64,000 nt of DNA from Anaeromyxobacter oryzae (GCF_023169945.1 NZ_AP025591.1:5576481-5640480), one strand, 5' to 3'. Counted from the stretch's first letter, positions 1 to 9,030 are shown. The notes: a model not told the origin generated them from the sequence alone. Program-made: numbers and translations.

Positions 1-2163
1 CGCAACTACCGCAAGATCAAGGAGCTCTCCCCGCACCAGGCGAAGATGCCGGAGCGGGATCACGTCGAGCGCGCCCGCAACTTCAAGGAGGTGAACCTGG
101 GCTACTCGCTCCAGGACGCCCTCGGCGAGGCGGAGCGCTGCATCCAGTGCGCGAAGCCGACCTGCATCTCCGGCTGCCCGGTGCAGATCGACATCCCGCG
201 GTTCATCCGGCACGTGGTGGTGCGCGACCTCGAGGGCGCCCTCGAGGTGATCAACGAGGCCTCCATCTTCCCGTCGATCTGCGGCCGCGTCTGCCCGCAG
301 GAGACGCAGTGCGAGGCGCAGTGCGTGATCGCGAAGAAGGTCGAGTCGGTCGGCATCGGCCGCCTCGAGCGCTTCGTCGGTGACAACGCGAAGCCGAAGC
401 CGGTCGTCCCGCCCCGCTTCGAGAAGAAGCTCGGCAAGGTCGCCGTGTGCGGCTCCGGCCCCGCCGGTCTCGCCGCCGCCGCCGACCTCGTGAAGTTCGG
501 CTGTGACGTCACGGTGTACGAGGCCCTCCACGTGGTGGGCGGCGTGCTCCAGTACGGCATCCCGTCCTTCCGCCTCCCGCGCGACATCATCAGCCGCGAG
601 GTCCAGCGGCTCGTCGACGTCGGCGTGAAGATCGAGACCAACAAGGTCATCGGGAAGACCTTCACCGTCCCGGGGCTCATCAAGGACAAGGGCTACGACG
701 CGGTGTTCCTCGCCGTCGGCGCCGGCGCCCCGGCGTTCCTCGGGATCCCCGGCGAGTTCGCGGGCCAGGTGTACTCCGCGAACGAGTTCCTCACCCGCGT
801 GAACCTGATGGGCGGCGACAAGTTCCCGTACCTCGACACGCCCATCTCGCTCGGCAAGAGCGTGGTGGTCATCGGCGCCGGCAACACGGCGATGGACTGC
901 CTCCGCGTCGCGAAGCGTCTCGGCGCGCCGACGGTCCGCTGCGTCTACCGCCGCAGCGAGGCGGAGGCGCCGGCCCGCATCGAGGAGCTCCGGCACGCCA
1001 AGGAGGAGGGGATCGACTTCTTCTTCCTCCACACGCCGGTGGAGATCCGCGTCGACGCCGACGGCAACGTGCAGGGCATGAAGGTCGAGGAGATGGAGCT
1101 CGGCGCGCCGGACGAGAAGGGCCGCCGCAAGCCCATGTCCACGGGCCGCTTCAAGGAGCTCGAGTGCGACACGGTGATCTACGCGCTCGGCACCAAGGCG
1201 AACCCGATCATCACGCAGTCGACGCCGGGCCTCGAGCTGAACAAGTGGGGCAACATCGCGGCCGACGACGGCAAGCTCGAGTCGACCCAGGCCACGAGCC
1301 TCCCGGGCGTGTTCGCGGGCGGTGACATCGTGACCGGCGGCGCGACCGTCATCCTCGCGATGGGCGCCGGCCGCCGCGCCGCCCGCTCCATCGCGACCTA
1401 CCTCAAGAACGGCAAGAAGTGGCCGATCACCAAGGAGGAGGTGGCGGCGTTCCAGCCGCCCGCGCAGCTCGCCGCGATCGCGCCCGCGAAGTTCTCCGGG
1501 GCGACGGCGGTGGGCTCGGAGGCGCCCGGCAAGGTCTGCCCGAAGTGCCACCGGCCCATCGAGGGCGACGAGGAGTACGTCTGCTGCGCGACCGCCCAGC
1601 TCAGCTGGCGGTGTGACGACTGCGCCAAGGTGAGCGAGGGCTTCGCCTTCCCGTACGGCATGTGCCCGTCGTGCGGCGGCAAGCTCCAGGTCCTCGACGG
1701 CCGCAGCGTCGAGGGCGCCGCGGCGCTCGACGCGATCCGCATCGCGTTCGAGATCGAGCTCGGCGGCCAGGCCTTCTACAACCGCGCCGCGAAGGAGTCG
1801 TCGGATCCGGCGCTGAAGGCGCTGTTCCTGAAGTTCTCCGAGATGGAGAAGGAGCACATGGCGACGCTCTCCCGGCGCTACCACGCCGAGATGCCGCCCG
1901 TCTCCGACACCTTCAAGGTGGACCGCGCCGCGGTGTACGCAGGCATCGCGAACAAGCCCGAGGATCCGGCGAACCTGTTCCGCATCGCGATCGCGTTCGA
2001 GCAGCGCGCGGTGGAGTTCTTCACCAAGCGCGTCGCGCAGACGCCGGAGGGCTCCGTGGAGCGCCAGCTCTACAAGGAGCTCGCGGCCGAGGAGAAGGAG
2101 CACGTCGAGCTGCTCCTCACCGAGTACGAGCGCTGGAAGGCGGGCAAGCCGGGCCTGATGTAG
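1..2163 (+). CDS. GltD/NfnB-type NADPH oxidoreductase fused to zinc ribbon and rubrerythrin domain (5' partial)
   Basis: The frame is open to base 1, so the gene starts upstream; the first ATG inside is at 46. Numbered from that ATG, the order is: an N-terminal 4Fe-4S domain (C32, C35, C40, C44, plus more cysteines near 78-95), an FAD site (GSGPAG near 137), an NADPH site (VVVIGAGNTAMD near 277) and the C-terminal FAD motif GVFAGGDIVTGG. This is the layout of the glutamate synthase small subunit and of NfnB. After about residue 490 the family normally ends. Here a Cys-rich ribbon (CPKC, CDDC, CPSC) and a ferritin-like/rubrerythrin domain with two helix pairs carrying E-x2-H-type ligands (KEHM, KEHV) follow. 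The fusion suggests coupling of NADPH electrons to peroxide or oxygen detoxification; that is inference. The electron-transfer partner would lie upstream of the window. Confidence 0.85.
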   Translation, partial: RNYRKIKELSPHQAKMPERDHVERARNFKEVNLGYSLQDALGEAERCIQCAKPTCISGCPVQIDIPRFIRHVVVRDLEGALEVINEASIFPSICGRVCPQETQCEAQCVIAKKVESVGIGRLERFVGDNAKPKPVVPPRFEKKLGKVAVCGSGPAGLAAAADLVKFGCDVTVYEALHVVGGVLQYGIPSFRLPRDIISREVQRLVDVGVKIETNKVIGKTFTVPGLIKDKGYDAVFLAVGAGAPAFLGIPGEFAGQVYSANEFLTRVNLMGGDKFPYLDTPISLGKSVVVIGAGNTAMDCLRVAKRLGAPTVRCVYRRSEAEAPARIEELRHAKEEGIDFFFLHTPVEIRVDADGNVQGMKVEEMELGAPDEKGRRKPMSTGRFKELECDTVIYALGTKANPIITQSTPGLELNKWGNIAADDGKLESTQATSLPGVFAGGDIVTGGATVILAMGAGRRAARSIATYLKNGKKWPITKEEVAAFQPPAQLAAIAPAKFSGATAVGSEAPGKVCPKCHRPIEGDEEYVCCATAQLSWRCDDCAKVSEGFAFPYGMCPSCGGKLQVLDGRSVEGAAALDAIRIAFEIELGGQAFYNRAAKESSDPALKALFLKFSEMEKEHMATLSRRYHAEMPPVSDTFKVDRAAVYAGIANKPEDPANLFRIAIAFEQRAVEFFTKRVAQTPEGSVERQLYKELAAEEKEHVELLLTEYERWKAGKPGLM

Positions 2164-2191
2164 CCGGGCTCCAGCCGTCGCGTCGTCTCCA

Positions 2192-2230
2192 GGAGGGCCC
2201 CCGGCGCTGCCGCGGGGCCCTCCGCCTTTT
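2192..2230 (+). terminator. Rho-independent terminator after the oxidoreductase-rubrerythrin gene
   Basis: A perfect 9-bp stem GGAGGGCCC (2192-2200) pairs with GGGCCCTCC (2215-2223). It is followed by GCCTTTT. It lies 29 bp after the stop codon. Confidence 0.75.
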
Positions 2231-2313
2231 GGCGCCGTTAGCCACTTCTGCACACACGGCGGCGCGTGGCACACTGCCCGTCGCGCATCTCGCGCCCAAA
2301 GGGGACCCCGACG

Positions 2314-2958
2314 ATGATCTCTCTCGCCCGCGCGCTCGCGCTCGCGCTGCCGCTCACCCTCGCGACGCAGGCCGGCGCCGCCGAGCCGAAGCCCGCGTCC
2401 TCCAAGGCCGCCGCCACGAAGCCGGCGGAGGCCAAGGAGGCCGCCGCGAAGCCCGCAGAGGCCAAGGACGCCCCCCGGCCGGCGGAGCCGAAGGCCGCGC
2501 CCGCGAAGCCCGCGGCGTGGAAGGAGTACGAGGTCAAGGAGTCCGGCTTCGCCGTGAAGCTCCCCGCCGACCCGGAGCGCTCCGAGACGTCGCAGGGCCC
2601 GGTCACCATCCGCACCTACGGCGTCGACGCCGGCACCGCGGGAACGAGCTACGGCGTGCTCTGCATGACCTTCCAGGGCGTCGAGGGCGACCTCCCGCCG
2701 GAGACGCTCGACCAGATGTCCGCCGCCATGTCGAAGCAGCCCGGCATGAAGATCACGAAGGAGGAGAAGCTCACGGTCGGCGGCTTCCCCGCGCGCCACG
2801 TCGAGGTCAGCGCCGACGACGGCGACGGCCGAATGGCGATGCGCATCGTGCTCGGGAAGGGGCGCGTGTACCAGATCATGGCGATGGGGAAGGGCGCGAC
2901 GGCGCTCGCCGGCGCCGAGGTGAAGGGCTTCTTCGAGTCGTTCCGCACGCTCCCGTAG
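2314..2958 (+). CDS. Exported protein with one copy of a GF-V-FPG-P domain
   Basis: This 214-aa protein starts at ATG 2314, chosen because a signal peptide begins there (ISLARALALALPLTLATQAG then AA). An upstream GTG at 2266 would bury the signal. A low-complexity Ala/Lys/Pro/Glu linker (residues about 22-65, with AKPAEAK-like repeats) precedes one folded domain, which opens WKEYEVKESGFAVKLPADPE and closes FFESFRTLP. The same domain occurs twice in the next gene, so the two are paralogues. The opening resembles short domains seen in secreted proteins of myxobacteria and planctomycetes, but I cannot assign a function. The gene is likely periplasmic and co-transcribed with the next one. Confidence 0.75.
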   Translation: MISLARALALALPLTLATQAGAAEPKPASSKAAATKPAEAKEAAAKPAEAKDAPRPAEPKAAPAKPAAWKEYEVKESGFAVKLPADPERSETSQGPVTIRTYGVDAGTAGTSYGVLCMTFQGVEGDLPPETLDQMSAAMSKQPGMKITKEEKLTVGGFPARHVEVSADDGDGRMAMRIVLGKGRVYQIMAMGKGATALAGAEVKGFFESFRTLP

Positions 2959-3022
2959 GCGCCGGTCCGCGGCCGCCGCCGGCAGACCGGCGGCGCCGCC
3001 CCCTCTCGGCCCGAGGACCACC

Positions 3023-4117
3023 ATGAAGCGCCTCGCCCTCGTCGTCGTCCTCGCCGCCGCGGTGCCCGCCGCCGGCCACGCGAGCGGCCCCGCCGCAACG
3101 AAGCCTGCAGCCGCGGCGAAGGCCGCCGCGCCCGCGGCCGCGAAGGGCGCGCCGAAGAAGGCCGCCGCCGCGCCCACCGCCGGCGCGAAGCCGCCCGACG
3201 GGTGGAAGGAGGTCGTCGCGAAGGACGCCGGGTTCACCGCGTGGTTCCCGGGCGAGCCGCAGCACCAGCTCGAGAACCGGGCCGGCGCGCTCCTCGGCGG
3301 CTACATGCTCGACCGCGACGGCGACCTCGCGAGCGTGGCGGTGTTCATGGTGTCGGCCGGCGAGGAGGGGCAGGAGCTCGCGGACGGGATCTTCGGGCTC
3401 GTCACGCAGGAGGAGGGCAGCAAGGTCACGCGGGAGTACCAGGCGACGCTCGACGGCAAGCCGGCGCGCGGCTTCGACGTCGAGACGCCGGACTCGGCGA
3501 TCACCGCGCGCCGCGCCGTCGTCTTCGGGCGGCACTACCTGCTCCTGCTCCGGGTGCCGAGGGGCGCCGCGATCCCGGAGGCCGACGCGCGGGCCTTCTT
3601 CGGCTCGTTCCACGCCGTCGCCGAACTGGACGCGCCCCCGGCCGCGGCGGAGCCGGCCGCCCCGGCGCGGCCGCTCCCGCCGGCGACGCCGGCCACGGGC
3701 TTCAAGGAGTTCGTGGCGAAGGACGCCGGGTTCGCCATCGCGTTCCCGGGCGAGCCGGAGCGGGAGACGAACGAGGACGGGACGTTCACCGGCTATCGCC
3801 TGAAGGGCGCCAAGGGCGGGTGCTCCTTCATCGCGATCACGGTCACCGCGAAGGGCGAGGACGTGAAGGCGGTGCTCGACGAGCAGGTCACGCGGCTCGT
3901 CGACGCCTTCGGGCCGTCCATCCAGCGCGACGAGCCGGCCACGATCGGCGGCCTCCCCGGGCGCGCCCTCACTTCCGCGCAGGGCGACTCCCGAATCGAG
4001 ATCCGGTTCGTCGTCGCGAAGAACCGGCTGCACGGCCTCATGGTCGCGGCGGACGGCGCGGCGCCGTCCGAGGCCGACCAGAAGGCGTTCTTCGGGTCGT
4101 TCCGCTCGCTGCCCTGA
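3023..4117 (+). CDS. Exported protein with two tandem GF-FPG-P domains
   Basis: The protein has 364 aa with a clear signal peptide (MKRLALVVVLAAAVPAAGHA) and an Ala/Lys/Pro linker. Two copies of one domain follow: the first opens WKEVVAKDAGFTAWFPGEPQ and ends with FFGSFH near residue 197, the second opens FKEFVAKDAGFAIAFPGEPE near 232 and ends FFGSFRSLP at the C terminus. The repeats share spacing and end motif with each other and with the gene at 2314-2958. This implies an internal duplication after, or alongside, a gene duplication. No catalytic residues are recognisable; a ligand-binding or structural role in the periplasm is possible. Confidence 0.8.
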   Translation: MKRLALVVVLAAAVPAAGHASGPAATKPAAAAKAAAPAAAKGAPKKAAAAPTAGAKPPDGWKEVVAKDAGFTAWFPGEPQHQLENRAGALLGGYMLDRDGDLASVAVFMVSAGEEGQELADGIFGLVTQEEGSKVTREYQATLDGKPARGFDVETPDSAITARRAVVFGRHYLLLLRVPRGAAIPEADARAFFGSFHAVAELDAPPAAAEPAAPARPLPPATPATGFKEFVAKDAGFAIAFPGEPERETNEDGTFTGYRLKGAKGGCSFIAITVTAKGEDVKAVLDEQVTRLVDAFGPSIQRDEPATIGGLPGRALTSAQGDSRIEIRFVVAKNRLHGLMVAADGAAPSEADQKAFFGSFRSLP

Positions 4118-4164
4118 CCGTGGAGGGCCTTCCCCGGCGGCCCGCCCCGGGCGAAGCTGCCGGG

Positions 4165-4785
4165 ATGGCTCCCGCCCGGCCCCGCACCGCGCGCGCCGCC
4201 GCGACGATCCGCGAGGCGCGCCCGGACGATCTCCCCGCGCTCGCGCGGCTCGGCGCGCGGCTCGCGCGCCTGCACCACGACCTCGACCCCGACCGCTTCT
4301 TCCTGCCGGACGAGCCCATCGAGCCCGCCTACGCGTGGTGGCTCGGGAAGGAGCGGGCGAGCCGGCGCGCGGTCGTGCTCGCGGCGGAGCGGCGGGGCCG
4401 GATCGTCGGGTATGCCTACGGCCGGATCGAGCCGCGGGACTGGAACACCCTCCGCGAGCGGAGCGGCGTGGGCGTCGACCTCTGGGTCGAGCCGGCGGCC
4501 CGCCGGGCCGGGCTCGGCGCGCGCCTCGTCGAGGTGCTCGTCGAGAAGCTGGCCGAGCGGGGCGCGCCGAGGGTCGTGCTCCACGTGGCGGCGCGGAACG
4601 AGCGGGCGCGGCGGGTGTTCGCCGGGCTCGGGTTCCGGGAGACGGTGGTGGAGATGGCGCGGGAGCTCGCGCCGCCCGGCCGCGGCCGCGCCGTGACGGC
4701 GCCGGGGAAGAGGGCGCGGACCGCCGCCGCCCCGGCGGCGACGCCGGTCAGGCCTCGGGCTCGACGAGCTTCACCTCGACCATGA
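4165..4785 (+). CDS. GNAT-family N-acetyltransferase
   Basis: This 206-aa protein uses ATG 4165 as start. The core (residues about 12-170) is [23 protein letters not shown] at the N terminus, a central strand [17 protein letters not shown] that resembles the acetyl-CoA pyrophosphate loop (R/Q-x2-G-x-G/A), and [19 protein letters not shown] as the typical C-terminal motif. The tail after about 175 is Pro/Ala/Arg-rich. It runs 38 bp into the convergent ACT-domain gene, so the two 3' ends overlap on opposite strands. The substrate cannot be told from sequence. Confidence 0.8.
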   Translation: MAPARPRTARAAATIREARPDDLPALARLGARLARLHHDLDPDRFFLPDEPIEPAYAWWLGKERASRRAVVLAAERRGRIVGYAYGRIEPRDWNTLRERSGVGVDLWVEPAARRAGLGARLVEVLVEKLAERGAPRVVLHVAARNERARRVFAGLGFRETVVEMARELAPPGRGRAVTAPGKRARTAAAPAATPVRPRARRASPRP

Positions 4786-5272
4786 GATCGCCGGCGAGCC
4801 GCTCGAGGCGGCCGCGGAGCGACGCGACGTCCGCGCTGGCGGGGAGCTGGACGCGCGCCCGCGCGCGGAACAGCGGCTCCGCGGTCATCGGGGCGGTCGT
4901 CCGGTCCGTGACCAGCTCCTCGATGTTCACGCCGTGGGCCACGAGCGTCCGCGAGATCTCCCGGACGATGCCGGGCCGGTCGAGGCCCACGAGGTCGAGC
5001 TCCATGATCCGCCGCGGCGCCTCGGCGGCCGCCGGGGTGCTCGGCTCCACCACCACGCGCAGGCCGCGCTGCTCGAGCGCGTCGAGCGCCTGGACGAGCG
5101 CCGTCACGTTCGACGGGGGCACCTCGATGCGGAGGATGCCGGCGAACTTCCCGGCCAGGTGCGCCATCCGGCTCTCGAGCCAGTTGCCGCCGTGGGCCGC
5201 GATGGGCTCGGCGAGCGCCTCGACGATGCCGGGGCGGTCGGGGCCGATGAGGGTCAGGACGAGGTCGGTCAT
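4748..5272 (-). CDS. Double ACT-domain protein, GcvR-like
   Basis: 174 aa. Two ACT domains are visible. The first begins [20 protein letters not shown] and the second [20 protein letters not shown]; both carry the G-x-D-R-P-G-I motif that binds small amino acids in this family. The architecture matches glycine cleavage system repressor (GcvR) type regulators, which lack a DNA-binding domain and act through a partner protein. Its effector and partner are not shown here; no gcv genes lie nearby, although glyA is in the window at 38 kb. The start ATG at 5272 directly precedes the motif-bearing strand. Confidence 0.8.
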   Translation of the reverse strand: MTDLVLTLIGPDRPGIVEALAEPIAAHGGNWLESRMAHLAGKFAGILRIEVPPSNVTALVQALDALEQRGLRVVVEPSTPAAAEAPRRIMELDLVGLDRPGIVREISRTLVAHGVNIEELVTDRTTAPMTAEPLFRARARVQLPASADVASLRGRLERLAGDLMVEVKLVEPEA

Positions 5273-5347
5273 GCGCGTCTCCGGGGGTCCACACTACATG
5301 AAAGCGGCGGCCCGGCGAGAGCGCCGGGCGGGCGGTCAGGAGGCACC

Positions 5348-5788
5348 ATGTCCGGCAAGATCCACCTGTCCGACGCCGAGTGGCGGCGCCGCCTCACCCC
5401 GGAGGAGTACGAGGTCCTGCGCGGCCACGGGACGGAGCGCCCGTGGACCGGCTGCTTCGTCGGGACCCACGATGCGGGCACGTACGTCTGCGCGGCCTGC
5501 GGGAACCCGCTGTTCCGCTCCGGCGAGAAGTTCGAGTCCGGCACGGGGTGGCCGTCCTTCACGCGCCCGGTGTCGCCGGACGCGGTGACGACGGTCGAGG
5601 ACCGCTCCCACGGGATGCGGCGCTCGGAGGTCCGCTGCGCGCGCTGCGACGGACACCTCGGGCACGTCTTCCCCGACGGCCCGCCGCCGACGGGGCTCCG
5701 GTACTGCATGAACTCGGTCTCGATGCGCCACGTCGCCGACGGCGCGCCCCTGCCGGCGCTCGTCGAGGGGATCGACGCCGCGCCCTGA
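5348..5788 (+). CDS. msrB: Peptide-methionine (R)-S-oxide reductase MsrB
   Basis: The 146-aa protein repairs R-methionine sulfoxide in proteins. Zinc ligands C48-x2-C51 and C97-x2-C100 are present. So are the family motifs [10 protein letters not shown] and the catalytic Cys in RYCMNSVSM (C120). The position that holds a resolving cysteine in many homologues (SGCGWPSF) is Thr here, so recycling probably uses another thiol or thioredoxin directly. Start ATG 5348 is preceded by the purine-rich stretch GGAGG a few bases upstream. The length is normal for the cytoplasmic single-domain enzyme. Confidence 0.95.
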   Translation: MSGKIHLSDAEWRRRLTPEEYEVLRGHGTERPWTGCFVGTHDAGTYVCAACGNPLFRSGEKFESGTGWPSFTRPVSPDAVTTVEDRSHGMRRSEVRCARCDGHLGHVFPDGPPPTGLRYCMNSVSMRHVADGAPLPALVEGIDAAP

Positions 5789-5907
5789 TCGCGGCGCCGC
5801 GCCGCCGCTGTCCGGGCCGCGCCGGTGACCCTGGCCGGCGCCGACGATGCGTGGGCGGCGGCGGGACACGGACGCTAGGAACGAAGGAGGCCCGGGGGGG
5901 ACCAGCC

Positions 5908-7362
5908 TTGGAGTACGTGCTGCTCGTGTACGGCGGCGCCTTCGTCGCGACGGGCTTCGCGCTCGGCGTTCAGGCGCGCGCCGCCTCACCGGCCGAGCCG
6001 CTGCCCATCTCCGCGCTCTGGGCGTTGACGGCGTTCGCGCTCGTGCACGGGGCGGGCGACTGGGCGCAGCTCGCGGTGTACCTCGAGCAGCGCGAGCGCG
6101 GCGTCTTCCTCGGGGCGCTCGCGGCCGCCCGGCTCGCGCTCCTCGCCACCTCGTTCGCGCTCCTCGGGGCGTCCGGGGTCCTGCTCGCGACGGGTCGAGC
6201 CCGCGCAGGGCGCCGGCTCGTCGGGGCCAGCGTGCCGGGAGCGGCGCTCGCCGCGTGGGCGATCTGGGGAGCGCTCGCGCTCCACCGCCGCGGTGGGCCC
6301 CTCGATCCACCCGCTACCGCGACGGCGGAGGCGGCCACCCGCTACCTCCTCGGCGTCCCTGCCTGCGCCGCGGCGCTCGTCGGCCTGGACCGCCTGCGAC
6401 GTCGCATCCGGACGACGGAGTGGCCGTCCGGGCGCTACGTCGCCGCCGCCATCGTCGCGGTCGCGGCGTACGGCCTGTTCACGGGCGTCGTCGTCCCCGC
6501 CTCGAACGTCGGCGTCGCCAGGATCGTGAATCTCGCCTCGTTCACGGCAGTGACTCACGTCCCGGTCGAGATCTTCCGGGCAGCGTCGATCGCCGCCGCA
6601 GGGCTCCTCCTCTCGGAGGTGTTCGTCCGCACGACCGCCGAGCACCGCCGCGACGACATCGAGCACCTGAACGACGGGCTCATCCCGCTCGTCGCGCACG
6701 AGCTCAGGACGCCGCTCGCCACCGTGGACATGGGGGCCGCGCTGCTCGAGCGGCTCGGGCCCGACGCGCATGGCTCCGAGCACGAGGCGCACATCCTGCA
6801 CGCGGTCCGCGCGGGCGTGCGCACGATGAACAAGATCGTGACCGACCTGCTCGACGCCTCCCGGCTCGAGGCGCGGCGCCTCTCGATCTCGCCGGAGCGG
6901 ATGGATCTCGGCCCCACGCTGATCCGGCTGATCGAGTGGGCGCCGGCGGACGCCCTGGGCAATCGCACCATCCGGCTCGTCGCCCCGGGGCCGCTGCCGC
7001 CGGTCGTCGCCGACCCCGTCCGCGTCGAGCAGGTGCTCACGAACCTGCTCTCGAACGCCGGCAAGTACTCACCGCCGGGCAGCGAGATCGTGCTCGAGGC
7101 GCGCGGTGGCCGGCGCGAGATCACTCTCTCGGTGACGAACGCGGGCGCCGGCATCCCGGCGTGCGACCTGCGGCGCGTGTTCTCGCGCCACTACCGGACG
7201 CGGGCGGCACGCACCGGGAGGGCCCCTGGGCTCGGCCTCGGCCTCTACATCGCGAAGGGGCTCGTCGAGTCGCAGGGGGGCCGGATCTGGGTGGAGTCGG
7301 AGCTCGGCGAGCACACGACGTTCGCCTTCACGCTCCCGCGCGCGCCGGGGGTGGTGGCGTGA
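5908..7362 (+). CDS. Membrane-bound sensor histidine kinase
   Basis: About 484 aa from TTG 5908, chosen because the reading frame becomes hydrophobic at once (LEYVLLVYGGAFVATGFALG). An AAGGAGG lies at 5884-5890, rather far upstream, so GTG 5917 is also possible. The first 230 residues hold about seven hydrophobic segments, an integral-membrane sensor region. The H-box LVAHELRTPLAT lies near residue 263, N-box EQVLTNLLSNAGKYSPPG, and G-boxes VTNAGAGIP and GLGLGLYIAKGLVESQGG, so it should autophosphorylate. No receiver domain and no cognate response regulator is adjacent: an orphan kinase. It converges on the next gene with 3 bp between stop codons. Confidence 0.85.
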   Translation: MEYVLLVYGGAFVATGFALGVQARAASPAEPLPISALWALTAFALVHGAGDWAQLAVYLEQRERGVFLGALAAARLALLATSFALLGASGVLLATGRARAGRRLVGASVPGAALAAWAIWGALALHRRGGPLDPPATATAEAATRYLLGVPACAAALVGLDRLRRRIRTTEWPSGRYVAAAIVAVAAYGLFTGVVVPASNVGVARIVNLASFTAVTHVPVEIFRAASIAAAGLLLSEVFVRTTAEHRRDDIEHLNDGLIPLVAHELRTPLATVDMGAALLERLGPDAHGSEHEAHILHAVRAGVRTMNKIVTDLLDASRLEARRLSISPERMDLGPTLIRLIEWAPADALGNRTIRLVAPGPLPPVVADPVRVEQVLTNLLSNAGKYSPPGSEIVLEARGGRREITLSVTNAGAGIPACDLRRVFSRHYRTRAARTGRAPGLGLGLYIAKGLVESQGGRIWVESELGEHTTFAFTLPRAPGVVA

Positions 7363-7365
7363 GGC

Positions 7366-8049
7366 TCACCGCCCCCGCAGGACCCCACCCGCGCCGCCCC
7401 CGATCCTTCGCTCCACCGGGACGTTCGCCCCGCACCGCGGGCACCCGGACGCCTCCACCCGGATCGCCGCGCCGCACGCCGGACACGGCCGCCGGCGCAA
7501 CGCCTCGGCCGCATGAGCGGCCCGATTCACCGCGACCGCGACGGTCGCCGCGACCACGACGGCGCCGAGCGCGACGACGGGCGCCGCGAGCGCGGCGACC
7601 GCGACGCCGAGCGCGCCGCCGTTCTCGAGGCGCACGAGCCAGCGGCGCGGATCGGCGACCTCCGTCCGGACGAGCTTCAGCGCGGCGTGGAGGCGGCGGC
7701 GGGCCAGGTCCGTGCCGAGCGCCAGCGCGACGCCGAGCGCGCCGGCGAGCCACGGGGGCAGCCGGTCGGCGCTCGCGGCCGCGGCGACGCCGCCGCTCGC
7801 CGCGCGGACGCCGGCGAGCGCGAGCGCGGCGAGATCCTGCAGGTCGTCGTCGCGCTCGAGGATGGCCTCCGCGAGCGCGAGCGCCGCCAGGGCGCCGAGG
7901 ACGGCGGGGCGCTCGAGGAAGGTCCACCCCGCGCCGAGCGGCAGGTCGAGGAGCCGTGCTGTGAGGCCGACGCCGAGAAGCGTGAGCGCGCCGCGGGTGC
8001 CGGAGGCCGCGCCGAGGCCGAGGAGCCGGAGGATGGGCGTCGGGTCCAG
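7366..8049 (-). CDS. DUF4126-like membrane protein with C-terminal zinc ribbon; non-canonical start
   Basis: This coding frame has no ATG, GTG or TTG between the stop of the gene upstream (TAG at 8059-8061) and its own first 130 codons. The protein sequence is nevertheless coherent from codon 2: DPTPILRLLGLGAASGTRG, then hydrophobic helices. It also includes ALKLVRTEVADPRRWLVRLE and more helices, and ends in a ribbon CPACG...CPRCG near the C terminus. The N-terminal part resembles DUF4126 membrane proteins. The best start is CTG at 8049. An AGGAGG formed by the TAG stop and following bases lies five bases upstream, so translation would be coupled to the upstream gene. Read-through of the TAG, which is in the same frame, is the alternative. 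From CTG the length is 227 aa. Confidence 0.6.
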   Translation of the reverse strand: MDPTPILRLLGLGAASGTRGALTLLGVGLTARLLDLPLGAGWTFLERPAVLGALAALALAEAILERDDDLQDLAALALAGVRAASGGVAAAASADRLPPWLAGALGVALALGTDLARRRLHAALKLVRTEVADPRRWLVRLENGGALGVAVAALAAPVVALGAVVVAATVAVAVNRAAHAAEALRRRPCPACGAAIRVEASGCPRCGANVPVERRIGGGAGGVLRGR

Positions 8050-8058
8050 GAGGTCCTC

Positions 8059-8730
8059 CTACCGGAGCGCGGCTGCGAGGCCGGCGATCTTCGCGAGCAC
8101 CCAGGCGACGGCGAGGAAGGCGAGGGCGAGGAAGAGGACGAGCGCGAGCCCGGCCCCGGCCACCGCGACCCACTCGCCGGTCCGGACCGGGAGGCCGTTC
8201 GCCTCGCGCCGCGCCTGGGACGCGAGGTAGCCGCGCGCGAAGACGCCGGCGATCGCGAGCTGGGCCGCGGAGATCGCCGCCTTCCCGATGGAGCCGAACG
8301 CCGGGACCAGCGTCAGCACCTCCATCACCAGCGCGGACGCGGCGAACCACGCGCCGCCCGCCAGCCGGATGGTCCAGGCGGAGACGACGCGCCGCCGGGG
8401 CGAGAGGAGCCGGAGCGCGGGCCGGACCACCTTCGCGCCGACCCACAGGAAGCCTGCGGCGAGGACGAGCGACGCCGCGACCGGGAAGAAGCTCGTCGCG
8501 AACGTCGCCCCGAGCACGACGATGATGGCTGCGTCGAGGTGCACGCGCGTGCGCGCCGCGAGCAGCGTCGCGACCGCCAGGCGGTCTTCCTCGGTCCGGG
8601 CGGTCGGCGCCGCGCAGCGCGGGCACGGCGCTCCGCGGAGCGCGGTCCCTCCGGGCACCCGCTCCGCACAGCGCCGGCACCGGCCGGCGAGGAGGAGGGC
8701 GAGCTCGTGGGATTCCCGGGCGGCGTCCAT
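8059..8730 (-). CDS. Membrane protein with N-terminal zinc ribbon
   Basis: 223 aa. Start ATG 8730 (MDAARESHELALLLAG) precedes a ribbon CRRC...CPRC within the first 40 residues. Upstream in-frame sequence is only repeat-encoded Pro/Arg/Ser and is not counted. About five hydrophobic helices follow, with a basic stretch RRRVVSAW between them; the last helix ends VLAKIAGLAAALR. It forms a two-gene leftward unit with the DUF4126-like gene, and the two ribbons sit at opposite ends of the two proteins. The 35-bp repeat array lies directly upstream, so its promoter must lie in or before that array. Function unknown. Confidence 0.7.
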   Translation of the reverse strand: MDAARESHELALLLAGRCRRCAERVPGGTALRGAPCPRCAAPTARTEEDRLAVATLLAARTRVHLDAAIIVVLGATFATSFFPVAASLVLAAGFLWVGAKVVRPALRLLSPRRRVVSAWTIRLAGGAWFAASALVMEVLTLVPAFGSIGKAAISAAQLAIAGVFARGYLASQARREANGLPVRTGEWVAVAGAGLALVLFLALAFLAVAWVLAKIAGLAAALR

Positions 8731-8797
8731 CGGGGGAGAGTGTCGCAGCGCCCGCGGGCGGCGTCCACGCCACGGCCGCGGGGGAAAGGCGTTCGCG

Positions 8798-9030
8798 GGC
8801 GGAGACGGGCAGGGGTGGGGTGAGGGGGGCTGCGCCGGCGGAGACGGGCAGTGGCGGGGTGAGGGGGCGCCGGCGGAGACGGGCAGTGGCGGGGTGAGGG
8901 GGCGCCGGCGGAGACGGGCAGTGGCGGGGTGAGGGCCGCCGGCGGAGACGGGCAGTGGCGGGGTGAGGGGGGCCGCCCGCGGAGACGGGCAGTGGCGGGG
9001 TGAGGGGCCGTCGGCGGAGACGGGCACGGG
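8798..9030. repeat. Tandem array of about 35-bp GC-rich repeats
   Basis: At least five near-identical units and two degenerate ends are seen. Each unit opens GGCGGAGACGGGCAGTGGCG and continues GGGTGAGGG plus a 5-8 bp variable tail. Good copies start at 8837, 8872, 8907, 8941 and about 8978, with a worn copy at 8798 and a partial one at 9013. Period is 34-37 bp. There are no spacers, so this is a minisatellite, not CRISPR. Confidence 0.85.

Noticed and set aside
8798-9030. Regular GC-rich repeats as a CRISPR array
   Set aside because: Units are contiguous with no unique spacers and there are no cas genes nearby.
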